Below are positions 7,198 through 14,075 of a DNA stretch of 18,069 nucleotides, piece after piece. Under the pieces are notes generated by a model. That model was given only the letters and a program-made list of their open reading frames with translations, ran no database searches and was not told where the DNA came from. Positions within the stretch are counted from its first letter, which is position 1. Every line of letters begins with the position of its first letter. Both the position numbers and the translations under genes were made by a program. Origin of the DNA: Bacillota bacterium (GTDB lineage: Bacteria; Bacillota; Clostridia; Saccharofermentanales; Fastidiosipilaceae). The stretch lies in the NCBI GenBank assembly GCA_023420715.1, contig JAEZVR010000083.1:1-18069 (forward strand), written 5' to 3'.

Positions 7198-7206
7198 ATT
7201 ATAGCA
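7198..7206 (-). promoter_or_regulatory. extended -10 promoter of the metal transporter operon
   Basis: The minus strand reads TGC-TATAAT (7206-7198), a perfect -10 with the TGn extension. The best -35-like hexamer, TTTACA, lies 20 bases upstream, too far to be convincing, so the promoter probably relies on the extended -10. The leader to the ATG at 7108 is about 80 bases and starts within the inverted repeat. Confidence 0.7.
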
Positions 7207-7303
7207 CGAATATATGAAAAAAATGTAAAGAAAAACAGCTTTGTTCTATTTTGGATGATGAATGGACTAGGTTGATTGCCGTTTTTGTGCTCGAGATCTT
7301 GCG

Positions 7304-7963
7304 TTGAAATTTCAACGCTTAGCGGTTAAACTCATAGTGACTTTTAGTCTGCCTTTTTGTTTATGTTACATCGCAACAATTTGTCGTTATGACATGCACG
7401 AGGTCCTTATGCGCCAGTTGAGATATGATCCCAAAACCTATCATTGGGGATATGCCCTGCCATATACGCTATTGCAAATCTTCTTTTTGCCAGGTTTTTT
7501 AGCTGCATGGTATTGCATTTTTGCTCATATTTCAGTTAAGGGATCCCCGTGGTCAGGTTATTTATACCTCTCCTTTTTGGGTCTTATCGTGGTGGGTTTA
7601 TTTAAAGCTGGTAATCGCTTTTTAATGAAGCGCAGTTGGCTTAATTACGATTCGGAGATCGTGATCTACAATACCTTGTTTTCTCCAGTCGATATATACA
7701 CGGCCTTCTTTTTTCGCCTTATTATGATTATGCGAGATATCGAAACACGGCAGATATATGATATTCATCAGATACACTCGGTTCGCGAAAATTGGCGTTT
7801 TTATTTGATTGAAGGTCGGATTACCAAGAATATACAAAAGGGCACTCAAATCCTTTCAGAAGAGCAGATCATTTCGCTGAAAATACCAAAGGCCTTTAAA
7901 CAGTTGTCGGGAGTTTTGCAGACGGCTTGTCGAGATCAGGCGCAGACGGACGCGACAGAATAA
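7304..7963 (+). CDS. hypothetical membrane protein
   Basis: I do not recognise this 219-residue protein. Three hydrophobic segments are visible, at about 9-27, 53-76 and 84-103, followed by a soluble C-terminal half of about 110 residues rich in alternating charged and hydrophobic residues ('EIVIYNTLFSPVD', 'RFYLIEGRITKNIQ', 'IISLKIPKAFKQLSGVL'). The end of that half faintly recalls membrane-attached bacterial PH-like domains, where 'IPKAF' closes a beta sandwich; this is a guess. The frame opens at a TTG (7304) without a good ribosome binding site; the next in-frame ATG is at 7394 and would remove the first hydrophobic segment. It diverges from the transporter operon and ends 55 bases before hprK. 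No clear promoter is seen. Confidence 0.6.
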   Translation: MKFQRLAVKLIVTFSLPFCLCYIATICRYDMHEVLMRQLRYDPKTYHWGYALPYTLLQIFFLPGFLAAWYCIFAHISVKGSPWSGYLYLSFLGLIVVGLFKAGNRFLMKRSWLNYDSEIVIYNTLFSPVDIYTAFFFRLIMIMRDIETRQIYDIHQIHSVRENWRFYLIEGRITKNIQKGTQILSEEQIISLKIPKAFKQLSGVLQTACRDQAQTDATE

Positions 7964-8018
7964 GGCTTGTTTGATGACTGGTATCTGGTTAGTTTTAGAT
8001 ATGAATTGAGGTAGCGGT

Positions 8019-8942
8019 ATGACGCCAAGTGTCACCTTAAAAAGTATTATTGATTCTTTTAAATTAGAAGAAATTACAACCTTTGGGAATACACAGGATA
8101 TATCGATCACTGTGGCCGATGTCACGCGCCCAGGTCTTCAATTGACGGGCTATTTTGACCATTTTGGACCAGACCGAATTCAATTAATCGGCAATCAAGA
8201 GATGGCCTATTTAGCTCAGCTGCCAGACAAAGAGCGGTTGAATTGCTTAGATAACTTGTTTTCAAAAGGCATTCCATGCCTAATTGTGTCTCGTCACCAT
8301 GATGTTTTTAAAGAACTGGTTCATTGTTCTGAACGCTACCAGGTTCCGCTCTTGAGAACAGATGAGAGCACGTCTTCTTTTATGAGTTCGCTCATCAAAC
8401 AGCTCAATGTGGATTTGGCGCCGCAGACCACCATGCATGGTGTCTTGGTTGAAATTTATGGCGAAGGTATTTTGATGCTGGGCGAGAGTGGGGTTGGTAA
8501 ATCAGAAACTGCCATGGAGTTGGTTAAGCGTGGGCACCGATTGATTGCAGATGATTTGGTCGAGGTGCGACGTGTATCTGATACGACATTGCTTGGGCGA
8601 GCACCAGAAATTATCCGATATCTGATTGAAATTCGCGGTCTTGGTATTTTGGATGTTAAAGAACTTTATGGTGTATCTTCTGTCAAGATGCAGGAAGGTA
8701 TTAACTTTGTCATTAATCTTGAGCTTTGGGAAGAAAATAAAGTATACGAACGTTTGGGTTTGAATGAGGAATATACAGATATCTTGGGCATTAAAGTACC
8801 CTCTATTACCATTCCTGTTCGACCGGGACGGAATTTGGCCATTATCTTGGAAGTTGCAGCAATTAATTTTAGACAAAAACAAATGGGCTATAATGCGGCA
8901 TCGGCATTAAAAGAAAGATTGTTCGGTAAATCGGATCATTGA
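8019..8942 (+). CDS. hprK: HPr kinase/phosphorylase
   Basis: This bifunctional enzyme phosphorylates HPr of the PTS on Ser46 using ATP or PPi and reverses the reaction with phosphate, setting catabolite repression in Gram-positive bacteria. The 307-residue length is usual. The P-loop is GESGVGKS (155-162), with the conserved His140 before it, 'ADDLVEVRR' (177-185) carrying the catalytic Asp, the family signature 'IEIRGLGILDV' (203-213) and the C-terminal 'VRPGRNLAIILEVAA' (267-281). The N-terminal domain (1-130) is the expected DRTGG-like fold. gaggtag precedes the ATG. It heads the hprK-murB-rapZ-yvcK-whiA block. HPr and the PTS enzymes are not in the window. Confidence 0.96.
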   Translation: MTPSVTLKSIIDSFKLEEITTFGNTQDISITVADVTRPGLQLTGYFDHFGPDRIQLIGNQEMAYLAQLPDKERLNCLDNLFSKGIPCLIVSRHHDVFKELVHCSERYQVPLLRTDESTSSFMSSLIKQLNVDLAPQTTMHGVLVEIYGEGILMLGESGVGKSETAMELVKRGHRLIADDLVEVRRVSDTTLLGRAPEIIRYLIEIRGLGILDVKELYGVSSVKMQEGINFVINLELWEENKVYERLGLNEEYTDILGIKVPSITIPVRPGRNLAIILEVAAINFRQKQMGYNAASALKERLFGKSDH

Positions 8943-8952
8943 GGGGGCAAAG

Positions 8953-9984
8953 ATGACTTTTTATGCGGCGTGCCGCCAGGCTGGTCTGCCAATTGTTTGT
9001 CAACAAGATATGTCCTTATGGACAACCTACCAAGTGGGGGGACCAGCAGATTATGCCTGCGAACCGACCGATCGTCAGATGTTATTGCAAATACTCCGCA
9101 TTGCCAAGCAGCATGAGATGCCGACTTATCTTATTGGAAAAGGATCCAATATCATTGTGGCAGATGCTGGCGTGCGCGGACTTGTCATCCGTCTGGGGGA
9201 GAAACTGGACAACTACCAGGTGATGGATGCGGTGGCGTGTCAACAATATGTCTCGCAATCTGGATGGCTTTTCGATGAAACGACAAGTTACGTCTGTGTG
9301 GGAGCAGGGGCTGATCTAGGGGCTGTCGTTCAACGTCAAGTGGCAGAGGGCTTGGGTGATGTCTGTTTTGCTTGTGGCATTCCGGGGAGCGTTGGCGGTG
9401 CTGTCTACATGAATGCTGGTGCCTATGATGGCACCATGGCGGATGTTGTGTTTGCAACAGCGTATCTTGATGAGCAACTGAACGTGAAGTGGCTTTCCAA
9501 AGCGCATCATGACTTCGGTTATCGTCACAGCTTTTTTCGCACTCAAAAAGCCTTGATCTTGCAGACGATTTTTGCTTTAAAACCGAATGACAAGCGCGTG
9601 TTGAAAGCGAAAGTCGATGATTTTACCCAGAAAAGGCAGCGCTCTCAACCTTTGGATCTACCGAGTGCAGGGAGTGTGTTTAAACGTCCCCCAGGGCATT
9701 ATACAGGTCCGTTAATTACAGAATGTGGATTAAAGGGATATCGTGTTGGCGGTGCGGCTGTTTCGCAAAAACATGCGGGTTTTATTGTGAATGTCGGTGG
9801 TGCCACAGCGGCAAATATCCTGACTTTAATTGAAACCATACAAACACAGGTATATGAACGATTCCAAGTGGATTTGACACTTGAACAACGGCTTTTAGGT
9901 GATTTTGATACAGACCTTGTCCAGCGCTTGGGCGCTGAGCCCATTCGTCCATGGTTTAGCTCTAAAAAGCATGGGGAGGTTTAA
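8953..9984 (+). CDS. murB: UDP-N-acetylenolpyruvoylglucosamine reductase
   Basis: This FAD enzyme reduces UDP-GlcNAc-enolpyruvate with NADPH to UDP-MurNAc, the second committed step of peptidoglycan precursor synthesis in the cytoplasm. Visible motifs: 'TYQVGGPADY' (25-34), 'IGKGSNIIVAD' (61-71) and 'GIPGSVGGAVYMNAGAYDG' (142-160) bind FAD; 'YRHSFFR' (190-196) holds the substrate Arg; 'PSAGSVFKRP' (237-246) contains the catalytic Ser241; 'TLEQRLLG' (309-316) aligns its Glu311 with the catalytic acid. The lack of a YxxLxG-type insertion suits the type II (Gram-positive) form. An extra stretch of about 18 residues (90-110) lengthens a loop of the FAD domain, giving 343 residues against about 300 usually. 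Its ribosome binding site gaggggg overlaps the hprK stop. Confidence 0.96.
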   Translation: MTFYAACRQAGLPIVCQQDMSLWTTYQVGGPADYACEPTDRQMLLQILRIAKQHEMPTYLIGKGSNIIVADAGVRGLVIRLGEKLDNYQVMDAVACQQYVSQSGWLFDETTSYVCVGAGADLGAVVQRQVAEGLGDVCFACGIPGSVGGAVYMNAGAYDGTMADVVFATAYLDEQLNVKWLSKAHHDFGYRHSFFRTQKALILQTIFALKPNDKRVLKAKVDDFTQKRQRSQPLDLPSAGSVFKRPPGHYTGPLITECGLKGYRVGGAAVSQKHAGFIVNVGGATAANILTLIETIQTQVYERFQVDLTLEQRLLGDFDTDLVQRLGAEPIRPWFSSKKHGEV

Positions 9985-10896
9985 ATGGATATTCTTATTT
10001 TAACGGGCATGTCGGGATCTGGAAAAAGCAAAGCTGCCGATTTTTTAGAAGATTTGGGATATTTTTGTATTGATAATATGCCACCCCAGCTTCTATGTAA
10101 CATCATTCATTCCTTTATGGAAGGACAAGGCGGAGAAGGTTATGGTGTTGATCAATTGGCTTTTGTCATTGATGTTCGCAGCAATGCATTTTTAAAATCT
10201 GTGAAGAAGGAGCTGGAGTGTCTCGATCAGCAAGCCATTCCATATCGGGTTCTTTACCTCGATGCTTCAGATGAAACCATTATTCGGCGCTATAAACAAT
10301 CTAGACGCCAACACCCTTTGGGCAGAAATACAAGTATTGCTGAAGGGCTTCAGATGGAACGCCAAAAGACGGCCTTTTTAAAAGAGATGGCGTCAGCGGT
10401 TATCGATACGACTGAGACGACGCTTTTTGAATTGCGTCAAATGATTCGACAGCAGGTTAAAAAAGATCCAGAACGGGATGATCGCATTACGATTATGATC
10501 GAATCTTTTGGGTTTAAGTACGGCATGCCACTGGAATGCGACGAAGTCATGGATGTTCGTTTTTTGATTAATCCATTCTATGATCCAAAACTCAGATCTT
10601 TGTGTGGTTTGGATAAGGAAGTCAGAGATGAAGTACTCGGCAGATCCGAAGCTATAGCATATTTGGAACAAAAAGAGACGTTGTTCAATTTCACCTTACC
10701 CTACTATATTCGCGAAGGGCGATCGCGTTTAACCATTGGGGTGGGTTGTACCGGTGGGCGTCATCGCTCGGTTGTGATTGCCGAGGCATTGGCCGAGCGC
10801 TTTCGGCAAAACGACGTCCGTGTTCTTGTGAGACATCGTGATATTAACAAAGATCCTCAAGCAGAGGCCAAGGAGAAATGGCATGCATTTGAATGA
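9985..10896 (+). CDS. rapZ: RapZ/YvcJ family nucleotide-binding protein
   Basis: This 303-residue P-loop protein belongs to the family whose E. coli member, RapZ, guides RNase E to the sRNA GlmZ and so tunes glucosamine-6-phosphate synthesis, and whose B. subtilis member, YvcJ, hydrolyses GTP. Walker A is GMSGSGKS (8-15). Other family marks are 'CIDNMPPQL' (28-36), 'YKQSRRQHPL' (103-112), 'SFGFKYG' (174-180), 'NPFYDPKLRSLCGLD' (196-210) and the C-terminal 'GVGCTGGRHRSV' (252-263). The start codon follows the murB stop directly, with ggggaggt 7 bases upstream. Its last 14 bases overlap yvcK. Since GlmZ is enterobacterial, the target here is probably different. Confidence 0.94.
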   Translation: MDILILTGMSGSGKSKAADFLEDLGYFCIDNMPPQLLCNIIHSFMEGQGGEGYGVDQLAFVIDVRSNAFLKSVKKELECLDQQAIPYRVLYLDASDETIIRRYKQSRRQHPLGRNTSIAEGLQMERQKTAFLKEMASAVIDTTETTLFELRQMIRQQVKKDPERDDRITIMIESFGFKYGMPLECDEVMDVRFLINPFYDPKLRSLCGLDKEVRDEVLGRSEAIAYLEQKETLFNFTLPYYIREGRSRLTIGVGCTGGRHRSVVIAEALAERFRQNDVRVLVRHRDINKDPQAEAKEKWHAFE

Positions 10897-11980
10897 TCTT
10901 TTTTTGACTTATCAGGACCGTTTGGTGCAATGTGCGGCACAGCCAGAAGATGGACCGAAAATTACGGTGATTGGGGGCGGAACAGGGTTATCTACCTTGT
11001 TGCGTGGGTTAAAGCTGTATTCGCATCATTTGACCGCTGTTGTCAGTGTTGCAGATAATGGTGGGTCGTCTGGAATTTTAAGAAAAGATTTGGGTATTTT
11101 GCCACCCGGAGATATACGAAATTGCATTTTGTCGCTGGCAGATGCTGAGCCACTCATGACTGATTTAATGAATTATCGGTTTACGGATGGCTCTCTTGAA
11201 GGGCAAAATTTCGGCAACCTTTTTTTGGCTGCACTTTCGGAAATCTGTGATCAGAATTTTTATGAGGCCATTCGCAATTTTAGTCGGGTATTGGCTGTGA
11301 CGGGGCGTGTGCTTCCCGTTTCCTTAACAAATCTAAATATCACAGCGCTCTTAAGCTCAGGCGAAAAGGTGGTCGGAGAATCTGCCATTGGTCATCGTGA
11401 AGACGCGCACGCACGGATTGAATCCCTAGAAATGGTGCCGAAAAATGCCGTTGTCTTTTATGAGAGCGTCGATGCTATTCGTGATGCAGATTTGGTGGTA
11501 ATCGGCCCAGGAAGTTTATATACGAGTATTATTCCAAATCTTTTGTTTCAAGAAGTGGTTGAAGCCATTGAACAGTCTAAAGCGAAAGTGGTTTATGTCT
11601 GTAATTTGATGACCCAACCTTCTGAAACCTATCAATATACGGCTGTCGATCATTTGGCAGCGATCTTGAAACATGCCGGTAAAAAAACTTGTCAGGGCTT
11701 TATCGACTATTGTGTGGTCAATAATGCCATGATTCCACAGCGATTCTTAGACCGTTATATGGATTCTGAGGCGCATATGGTATTGTGTAATCCGCAACAA
11801 ATTGAAGATCTCGGTGCGACATTGATTCAAGCCCCTTTGTTTGGCATACAGGATCATACCGTTCGTCATGATCACATGGCTTTGTCTCAGCTCATTACCA
11901 TGCTGGCCATCTTATCTATCGATGAACAAATTGATAAAGCCAATACGCGTGTCTATCGTCAACATTCGAGTCATAAGTGA
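10883..11980 (+). CDS. yvcK: YvcK/gluconeogenesis factor family protein
   Basis: This CofD-like protein is needed in B. subtilis for growth on gluconeogenic carbon sources and for normal cell shape; it binds UDP-sugars. The Rossmann start 'KITVIGGGTGLSTLLRGLK' (26-44) is followed by 'VADNGGSSGILRKDLG' (56-71, family usually GRLR), 'PPGDIRNC' (74-81), 'GQNFGNLFLAAL' (107-118) and 'VVIGPGSLYTSIIPNLL'. I chose the ATG at 10883 (365 residues) because AAGGAG lies 7 bases before it; the frame is open to a GTG at 10838, but that start has no ribosome binding site and would lie deeper inside rapZ. Overlap with rapZ suggests translational coupling. Confidence 0.93.
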   Translation: MHLNDLFLTYQDRLVQCAAQPEDGPKITVIGGGTGLSTLLRGLKLYSHHLTAVVSVADNGGSSGILRKDLGILPPGDIRNCILSLADAEPLMTDLMNYRFTDGSLEGQNFGNLFLAALSEICDQNFYEAIRNFSRVLAVTGRVLPVSLTNLNITALLSSGEKVVGESAIGHREDAHARIESLEMVPKNAVVFYESVDAIRDADLVVIGPGSLYTSIIPNLLFQEVVEAIEQSKAKVVYVCNLMTQPSETYQYTAVDHLAAILKHAGKKTCQGFIDYCVVNNAMIPQRFLDRYMDSEAHMVLCNPQQIEDLGATLIQAPLFGIQDHTVRHDHMALSQLITMLAILSIDEQIDKANTRVYRQHSSHK

Positions 11981-11986
11981 GGGCTT

Positions 11987-12916
11987 ATGGTATCATTTGC
12001 ATTTCAAATTAAAACTGAAATTGCGCAGACGTTTGAAAATAGTCGAGAACTCTATATTCTATTGGGTGTCGCGCTTTTGACCAATGGACATTTTAAAGAA
12101 AGGCGCACGTATTTTACCACGAGTCATCCAGATGTATCCCGCCTCTTTGGTCAGTCGCTGCATGATGATCTTGGCATTCGCTCGGTATTAAAAACAGGGA
12201 AGGCATCTACTAGTCATATTATCTTACCGGCCAAAGACCGACTGACGATCCGCAAGTTTTTAAATGAAGAATTTGGCTGTCAGCAACAGTTTGGACAATT
12301 GGATCCAGCGTGGTTTAATCCGGATGGATGCGATGTGCTTGGTCTAGAAGGTGAGTTTGTACCGCCGATTCGGATTTTGCAAGCCTTTTTTTTAGCGGGT
12401 GGATCGATTCAGAATCCAGAAAAGTCATATTTTGTGGAGCTGTGGTCTCGGTCTGAACGCATAGCGGCACAATGTGCCCATTGCTTAGCGGAATATGGCA
12501 TTCAGGTGACGCCGCAAAAAAAAGGCAATTACGATATTCTCTATTTAAAGGAAGGCAATACGGTTGCAGACTTTTTAGCTTTGTTAGGGGCGCATCGAGC
12601 GAGATTGGATTTTGAAACGGTTCGCGTCCAGCGAGAGCTTAATAACCATGTCAACCGGGTTGTTAATTGTGATACGGCAAATTCAAAACGTTTGGCTGAA
12701 GCCGCCGCCCGCCAACATCACCTTTTAATGCAGTTAAAGCAATCTGATGCTTGGTCAGAATTGCCTGATAGCTTGAAGAAGCTGGCGGATCTGAGACTAG
12801 ACCATCCGGCTTTGTCTTTGCGCGAGTTAGGGGAGTTATGTGATCCCCCACTCAACAAATCTTCTGTCAATCATCGCTTAAAACAAATAGAAAAGGTCGC
12901 ATTAAGACATGCGTGA
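11987..12916 (+). CDS. whiA: DNA-binding protein WhiA
   Basis: WhiA controls sporulation septation in Streptomyces and influences cell division and chromosome segregation in B. subtilis. This 309-residue protein has the LAGLIDADG-like N-terminal domain, with 'AFFLAGGSI' (133-141) and 'FVELWSRSERIAA' after it, and 'YDILYLKEGNTVADFLALLG' (182-201). The linker 'RELNNHVNRVVNCDTANSKR' (216-235) is typical of the family. The C-terminal helix-turn-helix is 'LDHPALSLRELGELCDPPLN' (271-290) followed by 'KSSVNHRLKQIEKVA'. No endonuclease activity is expected in this family. The start fits the family (M-x-SF), though the spacing from GAGGG is short (3 bases). The gene overlaps trmL by 8 bases. Confidence 0.95.
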   Translation: MVSFAFQIKTEIAQTFENSRELYILLGVALLTNGHFKERRTYFTTSHPDVSRLFGQSLHDDLGIRSVLKTGKASTSHIILPAKDRLTIRKFLNEEFGCQQQFGQLDPAWFNPDGCDVLGLEGEFVPPIRILQAFFLAGGSIQNPEKSYFVELWSRSERIAAQCAHCLAEYGIQVTPQKKGNYDILYLKEGNTVADFLALLGAHRARLDFETVRVQRELNNHVNRVVNCDTANSKRLAEAAARQHHLLMQLKQSDAWSELPDSLKKLADLRLDHPALSLRELGELCDPPLNKSSVNHRLKQIEKVALRHA

Positions 12917-13418
12917 GAACAAGCTTGAAGTGGTTTTAGTTGAACCGGAGATTCCTGCCAATACAGGTAATATTTCGCGCACCTGTGTGGTTTTGGGGAT
13001 TCCTTTACATATTTGTGGTCAACCCGCTTTTTCCCTCGATGACAAAGCGGTTAAACGAGCGGGTTTGGATTATTGGCACCAACTCGATCTCTCCTTATGG
13101 GATTCTCTCGAAGCGTTGATGCAGAGTCGACGAGAAGCACAATTTTTTTATGCGACCACAAAAGCGACACAGCGTTATGACCAGGTCTCCTATTCTGGAA
13201 CGGTTATGCTGGTTTTTGGTAAGGAAACCAAGGGGTTGCCGGAGCCGCTTTTGTTGGCCCATCCGGAACGATGTATCCGGATTCCAATGCGTCCCACGTT
13301 GCGATCTTTAAATCTTTCGAACGCCGTCGCCATCTGCGCATATGAGGTCATGCGGCAATGGGATTTTCCATTGTTGGAAAACACAAATACAGATTTATTT
13401 GGTGGGATATCCTTCTAA
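12909..13418 (+). CDS. trmL: tRNA (cytidine/uridine-34 2'-O)-methyltransferase
   Basis: This SPOUT-class methyltransferase of the TrmL/YibK type methylates the ribose of the wobble base of certain tRNA-Leu species using S-adenosylmethionine. The 169-residue length is that of the minimal SPOUT domain. Motif 1 is 'PANTGNISRTC' (16-26), motif 2 is 'LVFGKETKGLPEPLL' (101-115) and motif 3 is 'IPMRPTLRSLNLSNAVAICAY' split over 125-145; together these make the knotted SAM site. It starts inside the whiA end, 8 bases overlapping, and is probably the last gene of the hprK operon. Its 3' end overlaps the convergent nitroreductase gene by 24 bases. Confidence 0.93.
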   Translation: MRENKLEVVLVEPEIPANTGNISRTCVVLGIPLHICGQPAFSLDDKAVKRAGLDYWHQLDLSLWDSLEALMQSRREAQFFYATTKATQRYDQVSYSGTVMLVFGKETKGLPEPLLLAHPERCIRIPMRPTLRSLNLSNAVAICAYEVMRQWDFPLLENTNTDLFGGISF

Positions 13419-13925
13419 AATTTTGTTGATGCATACCTGAGAGGTTAATGCCGCTTTGGGTGTATGCGCTTGGTTTGAATATCCCAATCCCAACCCAGCA
13501 ATAATGACATAACCTTCGGGTAAGTTAAGTTTTTTGACGATGGGCTGGTAGTCTTTCATGTCTCGTAAAAAACCGTAGAGATAAACATTATCTATCCCCA
13601 TATCGGTGGCAGCCAGACACATGTGATCGATAGCGCAAGCTGCATCCTGGTAAGCAAAAGGATCGGGATAGCGATTCGAAGACACTAAAATAAGGCAAGG
13701 GCAATTATAGGTTGGCTCACGGTGTTCATTGCGACCAAAATCTCGAATTTCCTGCAAAAGTGTGGGCTCGGTAATGACCGTAAAATGCAAACTTTGATAA
13801 TTATGTTGACCGACTGGGGCATTTCCACCAATGGCAATAATCTGATCAATAGCCGTCTCTAAAACAGGCTTGTCGCTGTATTGACGTGCCGAATAGCGGC
13901 GCTGAACAAGGTTTTGAAAAGACAT
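13395..13925 (-). CDS. nitroreductase-family FMN oxidoreductase
   Basis: This 176-residue protein has the start of FMN-dependent nitroreductases: 'LVQRRYSARQYSDKPV' (6-21), whose Arg residues contact the FMN phosphate, then a helix and 'GGNAPVGQHNYQSLHFTVI' (33-51), the segment that is usually 'APS..N.QPW'. 'DAACAIDHMCLAATDMGID' (95-112) and 'GYVIIAGLGLGY' (138-149) match the later conserved helices and strand. It probably uses NAD(P)H to reduce a quinone, flavin or nitro compound; the substrate is unknown. AAAAAGGAGGT precedes the ATG. It points opposite to trmL, overlapping its 3' end, and diverges from serS. Confidence 0.88.
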   Translation of the reverse strand: MSFQNLVQRRYSARQYSDKPVLETAIDQIIAIGGNAPVGQHNYQSLHFTVITEPTLLQEIRDFGRNEHREPTYNCPCLILVSSNRYPDPFAYQDAACAIDHMCLAATDMGIDNVYLYGFLRDMKDYQPIVKKLNLPEGYVIIAGLGLGYSNQAHTPKAALTSQVCINKILEGYPTK

Positions 13926-13946
13926 GGAGACCTCCTTTTTGGGTAG

Positions 13947-13952
13947 AGTATA
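13947..13952 (-). promoter_or_regulatory. -10 box of the nitroreductase gene
   Basis: The minus strand reads TATACT (13952-13947), about 20 bases before the start codon. No good -35 is seen at the right distance, so the call rests on the -10 alone. Confidence 0.4.
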
Positions 13953-13987
13953 TCACAGCCAGATGCATGGACCACCTCGGCTGTTGG

Positions 13988-14016
13988 TTGAAATCTCTTG
14001 TGTGCTGACGTATGAT
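13988..14016 (+). promoter_or_regulatory. sigma-A promoter of serS
   Basis: TTGAAA (13988-13993), a 17-base spacer and TATGAT (14011-14016) give a good match. The leader to the ATG at 14076 is about 52 bases, too short to contain a T-box riboswitch. Confidence 0.7.
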
Positions 14017-14075
14017 TTTAACGATTATAAGGTCTGTTAGACAAATAATGTTGAGGATAAAAAAAGGAGATCGAC

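Noticed and set aside
8502..8882. 126-codon minus-strand frame inside hprK
   Set aside because: It is antisense to the conserved kinase domain and shows no family motif.
10838..11980. Longer yvcK starting at GTG 10838
   Set aside because: There is no ribosome binding site at this start, while the ATG at 10883 has AAGGAG at good spacing.
14016..14075. T-box riboswitch upstream of serS
   Set aside because: The promoter leaves a leader of only about 50 bases, and no T-box core sequence or terminator/antiterminator pair is present.
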